Shown here in pieces: positions 15,893-22,721 of a DNA stretch of 23,388 nucleotides (the first letter of the stretch is position 1; each line of letters begins with the position of its first letter). The DNA lies in contig CAMBQX010000006.1 of NCBI GenBank assembly GCA_945870085.1, forward strand, positions 1-23,388, written 5' to 3'. This stretch comes from Bifidobacterium breve (lineage in GTDB: Bacteria > Actinomycetota > Actinomycetes > S36-B12). The notes below the pieces were generated by a model. The model made no database searches. It had not been told where the DNA came from and saw nothing but the letters and a program-made list of their open reading frames with translations. Both the position numbers and the translations under genes were made by a program.

Positions 15893-15898
15893 ACCCGC

Positions 15899-17467
15899 GT
15901 GAACACCCTCCACGTGCCGTCGCGCCTGCCCCAGACCGTCTTCGTGGTCTTCGCCGCGGCCCAGCTCCTTTCCGGCCTCGACATGAGCATCATGAACGTC
16001 GCGTTGCCGGCCATCCAGCAGGAGTTCGACGCCGGGATGATGGCGGTGCAGTGGTCGGTGATGGCCTACATGATCGCTGGTGCGGCACTCGCCCTGCCGT
16101 TCGGCGCCCTCGGCGACCGGCTCGGCCGCCGCCGCCTCTACCTCATCGGGACCACGACGTTCGCGGTCGGCTCGCTCGTGTGCGCCACCGCCCCGAGCAT
16201 GGGCTTTCTCATCGCCGGCCGGGCGATCGCCGGTGCCGGAAGCGTCGCGACGGGCACCTTGGCCCTGGCAATGATCGTGTCCAGCGTCCCCCGGGATCAG
16301 GGTGCGCGACTCATCGGCATCTGGGCCGCGGTGACCGCCGGGGCCTTTGCCTCGGGCCCCATCGTCGGCGGCGTGATGGTGACAGCCTTCGGCTGGCGAT
16401 CGGTGTTCGCAAGGAACGTGATCCTGCTCGCGGCGATCATCCCCGCCGTCCGCGCCAAGGTCGCCGCCGACGCCCCTACGAGCAGCGAGCGAACCGGCGA
16501 ACGCCAAAGCATCGACGGCCTCGGCATCGGACTGCTCGTCATGGGCATGATGCTCATCGCCGGCGGTCTCAGCCTGCTGGAGTTCAACCCCATCACCGAC
16601 CCTCGCCTGTGGGCCCCAGCCGCGATCGGCCTCGCCGCCATCGCAGCCCTGGCCCTGCAACAGCGCCGCGCGTCGACTCCGCTCACCGACTGGGCAGTCG
16701 TGCGCCGCTCCCCCATTCCGGTGACGCTCTTCATCCTTGTCATCCTGGGAATGGTCCTCGCCGGTGCAATCCTCCAACAGGCCCTGCTCATCCAGAACGT
16801 GCTCGGCTTCACCCCCCTCGTGGCCGGCTTCGTCCTGTTCGCGACCTCCACGACGCTCATCGCCTTCTCCCCGCTGTCCCCGCGGATCATGGCCCGCATC
16901 GGCCTAGGCCCCACATGCGCGCTCGGCCTGGGCTGCGCCGCACTCGCGCTATACCTGCTGTCCCTCGTGCAGGTCTCGACCGGGCCCCTGACCATCGCCG
17001 GCGACTCCCTCCTCCTCGGGGCGGGCCTGGGGATCGCGATGCCCGCCACGCAGGCAGGCATCATGGGCGTCGTCCCCCGGGAGGCCATGGGCGCCGTCTC
17101 CGGCTTCCTCAGCCTCATCAGCCTCATGTCCGCTGTCCTCGGCATCTCCGTCATCGGGGCAATTTCCGCCCACCAGGTGCGGTCAGCATGGGAGGCCACA
17201 TCAGCCTCTATCGCCGACGCCGCGTCCCTCACCTCGCTCGTCGTCTCCGGCGCGATCCCCGAACTCGCCGCCTCGCAAAGCGCACAGGTCGCCGCCCTCG
17301 CCGGCCAGACATACCTCGTCGGCGTCAACGACGCGATGAGAATCGCCGCCGTGGCCGTCGCCCTCTCCGGGCTACTCGCCTGGCCCGCACTTGGCCGCCG
17401 AGGCCGCTCGACGCAGTCGATCGCCGGCGGCGGACTCAAGCAGGCGGTCCAACACGTCGATCCTTGA
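15899..17467 (+). CDS. MFS exporter of the DHA2 (14-helix drug:proton antiporter) family
   Basis: The 522-residue membrane protein has about 14 hydrophobic segments. Motif A appears as GALGDRLGRRRLYLIG and the antiporter motif C as GAFASGPIVGGVM. The first helix (LLSGLDMSIMNVALPAI) contains the D1-type motif of EmrB/QacA-like exporters. Such proteins export drugs or the producer's own natural product using the proton gradient. The GTG at 15899 starts just before the first helix and follows a leaderless -10 box; a longer frame upstream has no coding character. The gene is richer in G+C than the resident genes and precedes a DRLALGV peptide gene by 69 bases, which suggests it may export that peptide. 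Confidence 0.88.
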   Translation: MNTLHVPSRLPQTVFVVFAAAQLLSGLDMSIMNVALPAIQQEFDAGMMAVQWSVMAYMIAGAALALPFGALGDRLGRRRLYLIGTTTFAVGSLVCATAPSMGFLIAGRAIAGAGSVATGTLALAMIVSSVPRDQGARLIGIWAAVTAGAFASGPIVGGVMVTAFGWRSVFARNVILLAAIIPAVRAKVAADAPTSSERTGERQSIDGLGIGLLVMGMMLIAGGLSLLEFNPITDPRLWAPAAIGLAAIAALALQQRRASTPLTDWAVVRRSPIPVTLFILVILGMVLAGAILQQALLIQNVLGFTPLVAGFVLFATSTTLIAFSPLSPRIMARIGLGPTCALGLGCAALALYLLSLVQVSTGPLTIAGDSLLLGAGLGIAMPATQAGIMGVVPREAMGAVSGFLSLISLMSAVLGISVIGAISAHQVRSAWEATSASIADAASLTSLVVSGAIPELAASQSAQVAALAGQTYLVGVNDAMRIAAVAVALSGLLAWPALGRRGRSTQSIAGGGLKQAVQHVDP

Positions 17468-17536
17468 CTTGCCTCCACTGCTCGCTTACCGTTTGGCAAT
17501 CGTCGATTGCACCCCTGCTCGCGCGAGGAGCGAGGT

Positions 17537-17733
17537 ATGAGGATGCACATCACGGATGCAGCCGAATCCACCAACCCCAAAAGAATCTATATACCCAGCA
17601 CCACCGTCAGCACGCCCGAGTCAACCCCATCCATCGATCGCCTCGCCCTCGGGGTCGCCACGGCACGCGAGGGCGCAACTACGTCTGGTATTCCTTTTAC
17701 ACCCTTTTTTGTTCTGCGTCGTCCGAGGACTAG
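17537..17733 (+). pseudogene. DRLALGV-family peptide, distant fourth member with apparent 1-nt frameshift
   Basis: GAGGAGCGAGGT precedes ATG 17537, a convincing start. The leader ends in TPSIDRLALGVATAREGA, clearly related to SSAPTDRLALGV of the peptides at 821-1684. As read, the frame then runs through SGIPFTPFFVLRRP and on into DNA antisense to the P450. One extra T in the run at 17705-17710 would instead give TPFFCSASSED and a stop at TAG 17731-17733. That restores the (F/L)CS element and acidic end of the family. A sequencing error in the homopolymer or a real mutation are both possible. It sits directly after the exporter gene and faces the P450 remnant. Confidence 0.6.
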
Positions 17734-17767
17734 GTTCCTCGCTTCTAGGTGGCCGCTGACAGGTGCA

Positions 17768-18490
17768 CACGCGCCAGTCAGCGGCCCGCAGCAACGTGGA
17801 GAGAAACGTCAAGGCCTCCATATGTGCGAAGCCCTGGCCAATGCAGGCGCGAATCCCACCGCCGAATGGCGCGTAGGAGCCGGGCACCACCGACTCAATG
17901 CGCTCGGGCAGCCAGCGATCCGGGTCGAACCGCTCGGGGTCCGGCCAGCTGGCGGGATCCCGGTGGGTGATTTCGCGAAGGAGCACGATGATTGAGTACT
18001 GCGGCACTCGGTATTTGCCGAGGAGGGTCTCCTCGCTGGCCGCGTACCGGGCCACGTTGGGAATCGGGAGCGTGATGCGAAGGGTCTCAGTGAGCACGCG
18101 ATCGAGCACCTGGAGGTGCGAGAGCTCGGTGGCCGAAAGTGGGCGGGTCTGGTCACCGCCGGTGATCGCGTCGATCTCCTCCTGCACCTGCCGTTGAATC
18201 TCCGGGTGCGCGCTTAGGTGGTACAGGGCCCAGGTCATCAGGGATTTCGTGGTGTCCTCGCCGAGGACTGAAAAGGAAAGCACCTGGTCCCGAATCGTGT
18301 CCTCAGACATCGCCTGCCCGGTCTCCGGGTCCGCCTGCCACAGCATGCGGGCAAGGAGATCGTCGGTGCCAGCCTCGGGCCCGAGAAGCCTTCGGTGCTC
18401 GATGATCGCATCGGCCTACTTGCGGGCAAGCGCCTGCCCCGAAAGCAGGATTCCCGAAGCCACAGGTCCTGCAGTCGACATCAGCGGACA
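17768..18490 (-). pseudogene. Cytochrome P450 remnant
   Basis: The frame holds the C-terminal half of a P450. It has the I-helix FSVLGEDTTKSLMTWAL, the ExxR helix LTETLRI, PDPERFDPDRW and the heme loop FGGGIRACIGQGFAHMEA with the cysteine ligand. P450s add oxygen or cross-link aromatic residues. The copy is broken in three ways. The N-terminal half is missing beyond about 18490. An in-frame TAG at 18416-18418 splits LSGQALARK from ADAIIEHRRLLGPEAG. Similarity ends after LLRAADWRV at 17768, so the last few dozen residues are lost and the frame continues as unrelated sequence antisense to the peptide gene. It is probably not functional as it stands. Confidence 0.75.
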
Positions 18491-18738
18491 AGTTGAGATC
18501 CCAACCGCATCGTCGACCAGACCTAGTTCATGCGCGAGCTCCGGGACAACGAGGGGTTCATTGCTCAGCACATGCAGGTGCTCCCAGCGGCCGGACTGTG
18601 CCAGTGCGCGGTAAGTCCCTGCATTAGCCACGTGACGTCCGTATGGTTTCGCTGGCGCCGTGATTTTGCCGTCTGGGATGTAGAAGGCAAGGGACGCCGC
18701 TGTCACGAACAGCGCCGGGGCTCGGCGAGCGACACGCA
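18491..18738 (-). pseudogene. N-terminal fragment of a glycosyltransferase-like protein
   Basis: The minus-strand frame reads ALFVTAASLAFYIPDGKIT, PAKPYGRHVANAGTYRALAQ and VVPELAHELGLVDDAVGIS. This looks like the start of a GT-B type glycosyltransferase (beta-strand, then a basic helix). It runs directly in frame into the P450 remnant, which no natural protein would do. No start codon in this frame is convincing. A GTG in the neighbouring frame (VSLAEPRR) would fit if one base were missing near 18700. I assign glycosyltransferase by general look only; fragment status is more certain than family. Confidence 0.4.
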
Positions 18739-18746
18739 GGCTGGGG

Positions 18747-18752
18747 TATTCT
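18747..18752 (+). promoter_or_regulatory. -10 box (TATTCT) of the four-gene island operon
   Basis: TATTCT is one of the best -10 matches in the window, at five of six to TATAAT. It is followed by seven bases and then GTG 18760, so the first operon gene is probably leaderless. It lies in the gap between the minus-strand glycosyltransferase fragment and the operon. Confidence 0.45.
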
Positions 18753-18759
18753 CGGCAGG

Positions 18760-19536
18760 GTGCTTGATCGTGCTGCCGACCGCGCTTGGATCCAGCCGGT
18801 GATCCTGACCGTGCCGGGACGAGATCGCGACTGTGTGACCGCGATCGTTCAGGCACTTTCGGACCAGCCGGGATTCCATCCGGCAATTGTTGTCGAGGAC
18901 AGGGACAACCAAGGAGCCGCCGAGTCCACCCGTCAGGCTCTCATGCGAGCGGGCGAATCCGGTGGTCATGTGCTGTTCCTCGAAGACGACCTCAGGATGG
19001 ACGAGGAGGCGCCCGCGCGCATCGCAGCAACCTACTTTCCTGACGGAGTCGGGATCATCAGTTTCTGCGACATGCGCGAGGTACCTGAGTTCTCCCCCGC
19101 AGGCACGTACCGGTTCGATGCGATGGGCTGTGATGGCCGAGGCTGGTGGGGAAACCAAGCCCTGCTCATCCATATCGACATCGTACGCATGGTTGCACGG
19201 GTCGATTGGTTCTCTCCGGAGGTCGAGCAGGCCATCGGGATTCGCGTCCACAAGCTCACCTATGGCGACGACGGCCGAAACTGCAGCGATATTCGTCTCG
19301 CTCTGCTCGTCGCATCGCATGGCAACGACAGACGTGAATATGCGGTGAGCGTGCCGAGCTTGTTCTTGCATGTCGGACACGTGTCCATGTGCTTCCCCGG
19401 CCGGACAATGGGGGAACGCGAGACGAGGAATTGGATCGGCGACCGGCGCCGCTTCGGCATCGATGCCACGTTGGAAGGCCAGAAGCCCGTGCCTGCCGTG
19501 GGCATTTCCAAGGTGCCCGCCGTTGTCGGGGGTTAG
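18760..19536 (+). CDS. GT-A fold glycosyltransferase-like protein
   Basis: The 258-residue protein begins WIQPVILTVPGRDRDCVTAI and continues with PAIVVEDRDNQGAAESTRQA and VLFLEDDLRMDEEAPARI. This is the pattern of a nucleotide-sugar-binding GT-A domain, with EDD as the likely metal-binding DxD. The later MGCDGRGWWGNQALLI resembles an acceptor loop. I cannot place it in a named family or predict the sugar. The start is GTG 18760 after a TATTCT box. It is first in a tight operon, five bases before the next gene, ahead of an esterase and a Nif11 protein, so it may glycosylate a peptide or small product of that cluster. Confidence 0.6.
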   Translation: MLDRAADRAWIQPVILTVPGRDRDCVTAIVQALSDQPGFHPAIVVEDRDNQGAAESTRQALMRAGESGGHVLFLEDDLRMDEEAPARIAATYFPDGVGIISFCDMREVPEFSPAGTYRFDAMGCDGRGWWGNQALLIHIDIVRMVARVDWFSPEVEQAIGIRVHKLTYGDDGRNCSDIRLALLVASHGNDRREYAVSVPSLFLHVGHVSMCFPGRTMGERETRNWIGDRRRFGIDATLEGQKPVPAVGISKVPAVVGG

Positions 19537-19541
19537 CTGCA

Positions 19542-20372
19542 ATGCTCCAAGCCGCTGACGGGCGCATGCGCTTCGGTGATGTACTTCGAGCCTGCACCTA
19601 CGGCTCGACCGGCCATGTCGGCTCAGCATCAGACCTGCACGAGATCGATAAGGTGATTGACCGAAATGAGTCAATGCTGCGCGCGTTCACAGGGCTCGTC
19701 ATCGCCGCCAACTTCAGTGGCGAGGTGGAGTCCCTGAAGGCAGACCACGCTTCCCTGTGGCGTTCACGTTTCCCCGATGTCGTCCTGCTCGATTCACCTG
19801 CAAATCGGGGACACTCGATCGGAACGAGCGACTTGGACAACCTACTCTTCGACTACTGCAAGTCGAGCGGACGAGACCTGTTGTGCAAGAGCGCCCACGA
19901 CATCATCATCGACGAAGCTGCCTTCGACATCCTCATCGAGCCGGCCCAGTTCTACTTCATCAATGCCGTGTCATACGACTCCCTCGCTGCGCACGGGTTC
20001 GATCGCGGACGTTTCGACGAGGGATACTTTTACCCTCAGACCACGTTCTACGTGATTAACACACGTGCTACCGACTACCTTGTTGACCCGGAACTCCTTG
20101 ATCGCACCTGGGCATACGTCAACTCAATTCCGGACTACAACGGGAGGGTTTGGGAGTACGTCTCTGACTGGACCTGTGAGCGACTCCTGCGGGATGCTGT
20201 GACGAGGAACGAGCTCACCACCTGCTCGCTCACGACCGATGCTCAGTGGCATGAGATTCTCCAGTTCGTCATCGGTGCCCGGGTCACCGATTGCAGTTTC
20301 AAGGGCCTCGCGATCAATGGCATCCTCCACGCACAGCCCGGGCATCCACTCATCGCCACATTCAGCACCTAG
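19542..20372 (+). CDS. Uncharacterised glycosyltransferase-like protein, second operon gene
   Basis: The 276-residue protein is not one I recognise with certainty. The region GLVIAANFSGEVESL, VVLLDSPANRGHSIGTSDLD and LCKSAHDIIIDEAAFDIL has the strand order and NRGHSIG loop of family 2-like nucleotide-sugar transferases, but KSAHDII occupies the place of the usual DxD. The C-terminal part has many aromatic residues. I chose ATG 19542, five bases after the previous stop. ATG 19566 (MRFGDVLRAC) is a close alternative. It may form a pair with the preceding gene product. If the DxD is really absent it may be a scaffold or non-metal enzyme. Confidence 0.5.
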   Translation: MLQAADGRMRFGDVLRACTYGSTGHVGSASDLHEIDKVIDRNESMLRAFTGLVIAANFSGEVESLKADHASLWRSRFPDVVLLDSPANRGHSIGTSDLDNLLFDYCKSSGRDLLCKSAHDIIIDEAAFDILIEPAQFYFINAVSYDSLAAHGFDRGRFDEGYFYPQTTFYVINTRATDYLVDPELLDRTWAYVNSIPDYNGRVWEYVSDWTCERLLRDAVTRNELTTCSLTTDAQWHEILQFVIGARVTDCSFKGLAINGILHAQPGHPLIATFST

Positions 20373-20384
20373 GCCCGAGGGGAG

Positions 20385-21131
20385 ATGGAAGAAAAACTCA
20401 AGATCGAAAAGGGATTCCTCAATCGCGGCATCGACGGAGACGACCGCCGCTACTGCGTGTACGTCCCGTCTGACTATGAACCCACGCGACTGTGGCCGGT
20501 GATCCTGTTCCTGCACGGAGCTGGTGAGGGCGGTCAGGATGGCCTGCTGACGACCGAGTATCAGCTCGGCAGTGCGATCAGGCGCAATGCCGCTGCCTAT
20601 CCCGGCCTCGTGGTCTTCCCCCAGTGCCGTTCACGTAAGCGGGTCTGGGGCTCCTCGGACGTCGATCACGCGGTCGAGGTACTCGAGCTCGTCACGAATG
20701 AGTTTGCCATCGATACCGGGCGGATCTACGTCACCGGGGTCTCCACTGGCGCGAAGGCTGCGTGGCATGCCCTGTACCGGCATGCCGGGCTCTTCGCTGC
20801 CGGCCTCATCGTGGCCGGCGTCATTCGGCCGATGGGACCGGGCGGGCACAGAGTGCACGATCCGGATCCCGTCGTCCCGGATGACGAAGCACACCCGCAC
20901 CGCGCACTAGCTGGGCGGCTCGAACAAATCCCGCTGTGGATCTTCCACGGCGATGACGATCCCGTCTTTGATGTCGCCGACGCCCGGGAGGTCGCAGCCG
21001 AGCTGAAGGCCGTTGGTGCACCCGTGCGATACACCGAGCTTGTCGGCTTCGGTCATGACGTCTGGGACATCGCCTACTACTCCGAGGAGGTAGCCACCTG
21101 GCTGTTCTCCCAACGGAGGGCCGAGCCTTGA
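20385..21131 (+). CDS. Alpha/beta-hydrolase esterase (predicted peptidase/PHB depolymerase type)
   Basis: The 248-residue protein has a complete hydrolase fold. The oxyanion region is VILFLHGAGEGG, the nucleophile elbow GVSTGAKAAW (GxSxG), the acid IFHGDDDPVFD and the histidine GFGHDVWD. This resembles the LpqC/predicted-peptidase type of esterase. There is no signal peptide, so it should act in the cytoplasm; the substrate is unknown. ATG 20385 is preceded by GAGGGGA. It lies 12 bases after the previous gene, and its stop overlaps the start of the Nif11 gene (TTGA), so it belongs to the same operon and may trim or de-esterify the operon's product. Confidence 0.8.
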   Translation: MEEKLKIEKGFLNRGIDGDDRRYCVYVPSDYEPTRLWPVILFLHGAGEGGQDGLLTTEYQLGSAIRRNAAAYPGLVVFPQCRSRKRVWGSSDVDHAVEVLELVTNEFAIDTGRIYVTGVSTGAKAAWHALYRHAGLFAAGLIVAGVIRPMGPGGHRVHDPDPVVPDDEAHPHRALAGRLEQIPLWIFHGDDDPVFDVADAREVAAELKAVGAPVRYTELVGFGHDVWDIAYYSEEVATWLFSQRRAEP

Positions 21132-21388
21132 CGGCCCCACAGGTCAATGCCTTTCTGCGGCGAGTCGGCCCAGATGCAGCCTTGGGGCAGCGACTGCGCT
21201 CGAGCGACCCGGTTGCGGCCGCCGAGTTGGCACGGGGCCTCGGCTTCGACGTAACCGTGGGCGATCTCGTCCGATATAAGGCGCGATCAACGACGTGGCA
21301 ACTTTCAGATTCAGAGCTCGAGGTCGTCGTTGCGTGGGAACCGAACGGCCAGCCGTACTGGTGGCAGTTCCGCTGGACCGAGGACTGA
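21128..21388 (+). CDS. Nif11-type leader-peptide protein with Trp-rich tail
   Basis: The 86-residue protein matches the Nif11-like leader domain: QVNAFLRRVGPDAALGQRLR, then AAAELARGLGFDVTVGDLV and the terminal QLSDSELEVVV. In Nif11 precursors that last helix is normally followed by a double glycine and the core peptide. Here the double glycine is absent and the tail is AWEPNGQPYWWQFRWTED, with four tryptophans and no cysteine. It could be a precursor with an aromatic core or a stand-alone Nif11 accessory protein. The TTG start at 21128 overlaps the esterase stop, and a GGAGG lies about ten bases upstream, so translation is probably coupled. Confidence 0.7.
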   Translation: MTAPQVNAFLRRVGPDAALGQRLRSSDPVAAAELARGLGFDVTVGDLVRYKARSTTWQLSDSELEVVVAWEPNGQPYWWQFRWTED

Positions 21389-21447
21389 AGGCGAGTACCG
21401 TGGCGTCCATGTTGGATCGGGAAGGACGTTCGCCACGATCGACCTAG

Positions 21448-21759
21448 CTCGTCCCGGCGACATTCGACACGGTCGACGACCAGCAAACGTCACAGCGCGC
21501 CCTGGTGTTCAATCCCCGCCTCCTCGTTATGGATGAGGCCACGAGTGCCGTTGACAACACCACAAAGGCCGCGACCGTCGCTTCGCTCAACGCACTCAAG
21601 GTGACTCGCATCGTCGTCGCCCATCGGCTCTCGACCATTCGTACAACCGACCGGATCGTGGTGATTGATGCGGGGCGCGTCATTGACGAGGGAACCTTCG
21701 AGGACCTTGCGGGCCGATCAGGTCCCTCCCTTCGTCTCATCGCCCGCCAAGAGGCCTAG
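21448..21759 (+). pseudogene. C-terminal fragment of a peptide-exporter ABC transporter ATPase
   Basis: The frame opens after TAG 21445-21447 and holds Walker B LLVMDEATS, D-loop SAVD, switch VVAHRLSTIR and the end VIDAGRVIDEGTFEDL. The Walker A, Q-loop, most of the ABC signature and all membrane helices are missing; only QRALVFNPR remains of the signature region. The wording is closest to the exporters of Nif11/nitrile-hydratase-leader bacteriocin systems, which secrete and often cleave leader peptides. The fragment lies between two leader-peptide genes, which fits that source. It cannot function alone. Confidence 0.75.
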
Positions 21760-21797
21760 GGTCCGATTGGATGGCTGGCCCTTGCTCGTGAATCTGA

Positions 21798-21826
21798 TAG
21801 ACACGCCAACGGGACGGCCCTACACT
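21798..21826 (+). promoter_or_regulatory. Promoter of the double-glycine leader peptide gene
   Basis: TAGACA (21798-21803) and TACACT (21821-21826) are separated by exactly 17 bases. Transcription would start near 21833 and give a leader of about 34 bases containing the GGAGG site before ATG 21867. Confidence 0.5.
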
Positions 21827-21866
21827 CCCATGAGAATCGCTTGTCCACAGAGACGATGGAGGAACC

Positions 21867-21988
21867 ATGGCTGAGCAAGTAATACTCCGCAAGAACCACA
21901 GGACGAACTGCTCACCGACGAAGAACTCACACAGATGGCCGGCGGAAGGTCAACTTCCTCCGACCCAATGGTCGGCGAGGCCGTCTAA
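21867..21988 (+). pseudogene. Double-glycine leader peptide gene with apparent 1-nt frameshift
   Basis: ATG 21867 has a GGAGG site five bases upstream. After three codons (MAE) the reading frame leaves the coding pattern. The next frame gives SNTPQEPQDELLTDEELTQ, then MAGG, and the short tail RSTSSDPMVGEAV before TAA 21986-21988. LTDEELTQMAGG is a textbook leader end cleaved after the double glycine by exporter peptidases. Adding one base near 21874 joins start and leader. Either the gene is mutated or a base is missing in the sequence. The 13-residue core has three serines and one threonine but no cysteine. Promoter and ribosome site look intact. Confidence 0.6.
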
Positions 21989-21995
21989 TTCGTAG

Positions 21996-22721
21996 GTGCC
22001 CTCGTTCGTGCCAGATGGCCCCGTCAGTTCTCTGATGAGCACACTCTTTCGCGAGCGACTCGCATCGCTCCATGCAGGCGAACCGCAACTCGGTGTTGAT
22101 GGAACGCGGCATCAGATCGATGCGACAACGAGGATCTCACCTGTTGAGGGGCTGGCCCTCGTGCAATTGGTCGCGCAGGTGGCCGCGACCCGCACCCTTG
22201 AGGTGGGCCTCGGGTACGGCTTCTCTACCGCCTACCTGCTTGCCGCCCTCGACAACAGGCAGCAGCCCGACGCCGTTTCACACGTCGCCATCGATCCGTT
22301 CCAGTTCAGTGACTGGAACGGGATCGGCGTCACTACGGCCATGGATTTGGTGGCCACGAGCCCGTGGCTCTCAGACTCGTCATTTCAATGCATTCACGAG
22401 CGCTCGGACATTGCGCTGGCCGGCCTTCTGAAGGAGGGTCGCGTCTTCGACCTGACCTTCATTGACGGCTTTCACCGATTCGATGACGTTCTTGTCGATT
22501 TCACGTTGGCCGCGCAGATGTGTCCGATGGGTGGAGTGATCGTTCTGCACGACATGTGGCTCCCAGGCATCGCGTCAATTGCGGGATTCGTCCGCTCCAA
22601 CCGATCAGATTTCACCGAGGTCCAAACCGGGTGCGAGAACCTCTTCGCGGTTCAGCGAGTAGGTGAGGACGTTCGCACCTGGGATCACTTCGAGCCGTTC
22701 GCCACAGAGTTTGGCGAATGA
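21996..22721 (+). CDS. Class I SAM-dependent methyltransferase
   Basis: The 241-residue protein has the SAM-binding motif LEVGLGYGFSTAYLLAAL. Next are AIDPFQFSDWNGIG as the acidic strand-2 region, VFDLTFIDGFHRFDDVLVDF and GGVIVLHDMWLPG. This is the pattern of the Methyltransf_24/O-methyltransferase-like group. The acceptor is unknown; the context of leader peptides and glycosyltransferase-like genes suggests natural-product tailoring. GTG 21996 is used here; ATG 22035 (MSTLFRERL) is an alternative start. Its stop abuts the convergent SDR fragment. Confidence 0.82.
   Translation: MPSFVPDGPVSSLMSTLFRERLASLHAGEPQLGVDGTRHQIDATTRISPVEGLALVQLVAQVAATRTLEVGLGYGFSTAYLLAALDNRQQPDAVSHVAIDPFQFSDWNGIGVTTAMDLVATSPWLSDSSFQCIHERSDIALAGLLKEGRVFDLTFIDGFHRFDDVLVDFTLAAQMCPMGGVIVLHDMWLPGIASIAGFVRSNRSDFTEVQTGCENLFAVQRVGEDVRTWDHFEPFATEFGE

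Noticed and set aside
15827..16777. 316-codon minus-strand frame rich in Asp, Gly and His
   Set aside because: Antisense shadow of the exporter N-terminal half with no recognisable domain.
16297..17580. 427-codon minus-strand frame
   Set aside because: Antisense of the exporter; composition is typical of shadow frames and no motif is seen.
16051..17733. Long plus-strand frame overlapping the exporter, ending NYVWYSFYTLFCSASSED
   Set aside because: Most of it is Arg/Pro/His-rich shadow translation of the G+C-rich exporter gene. The aromatic end was considered as a P450 cross-linking core, but a one-base slip at the T-run gives a simpler family-like tail in the leader frame.
18703..19674. 323-codon minus-strand frame
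   Set aside because: Opposite the glycosyltransferase-like gene, which has clear motifs, a -10 box and operon spacing; the minus frame has none.
20821..21486. 221-codon minus-strand frame over the esterase and Nif11 genes
   Set aside because: Arg/Ser-rich shadow; both plus-strand genes have strong family motifs.
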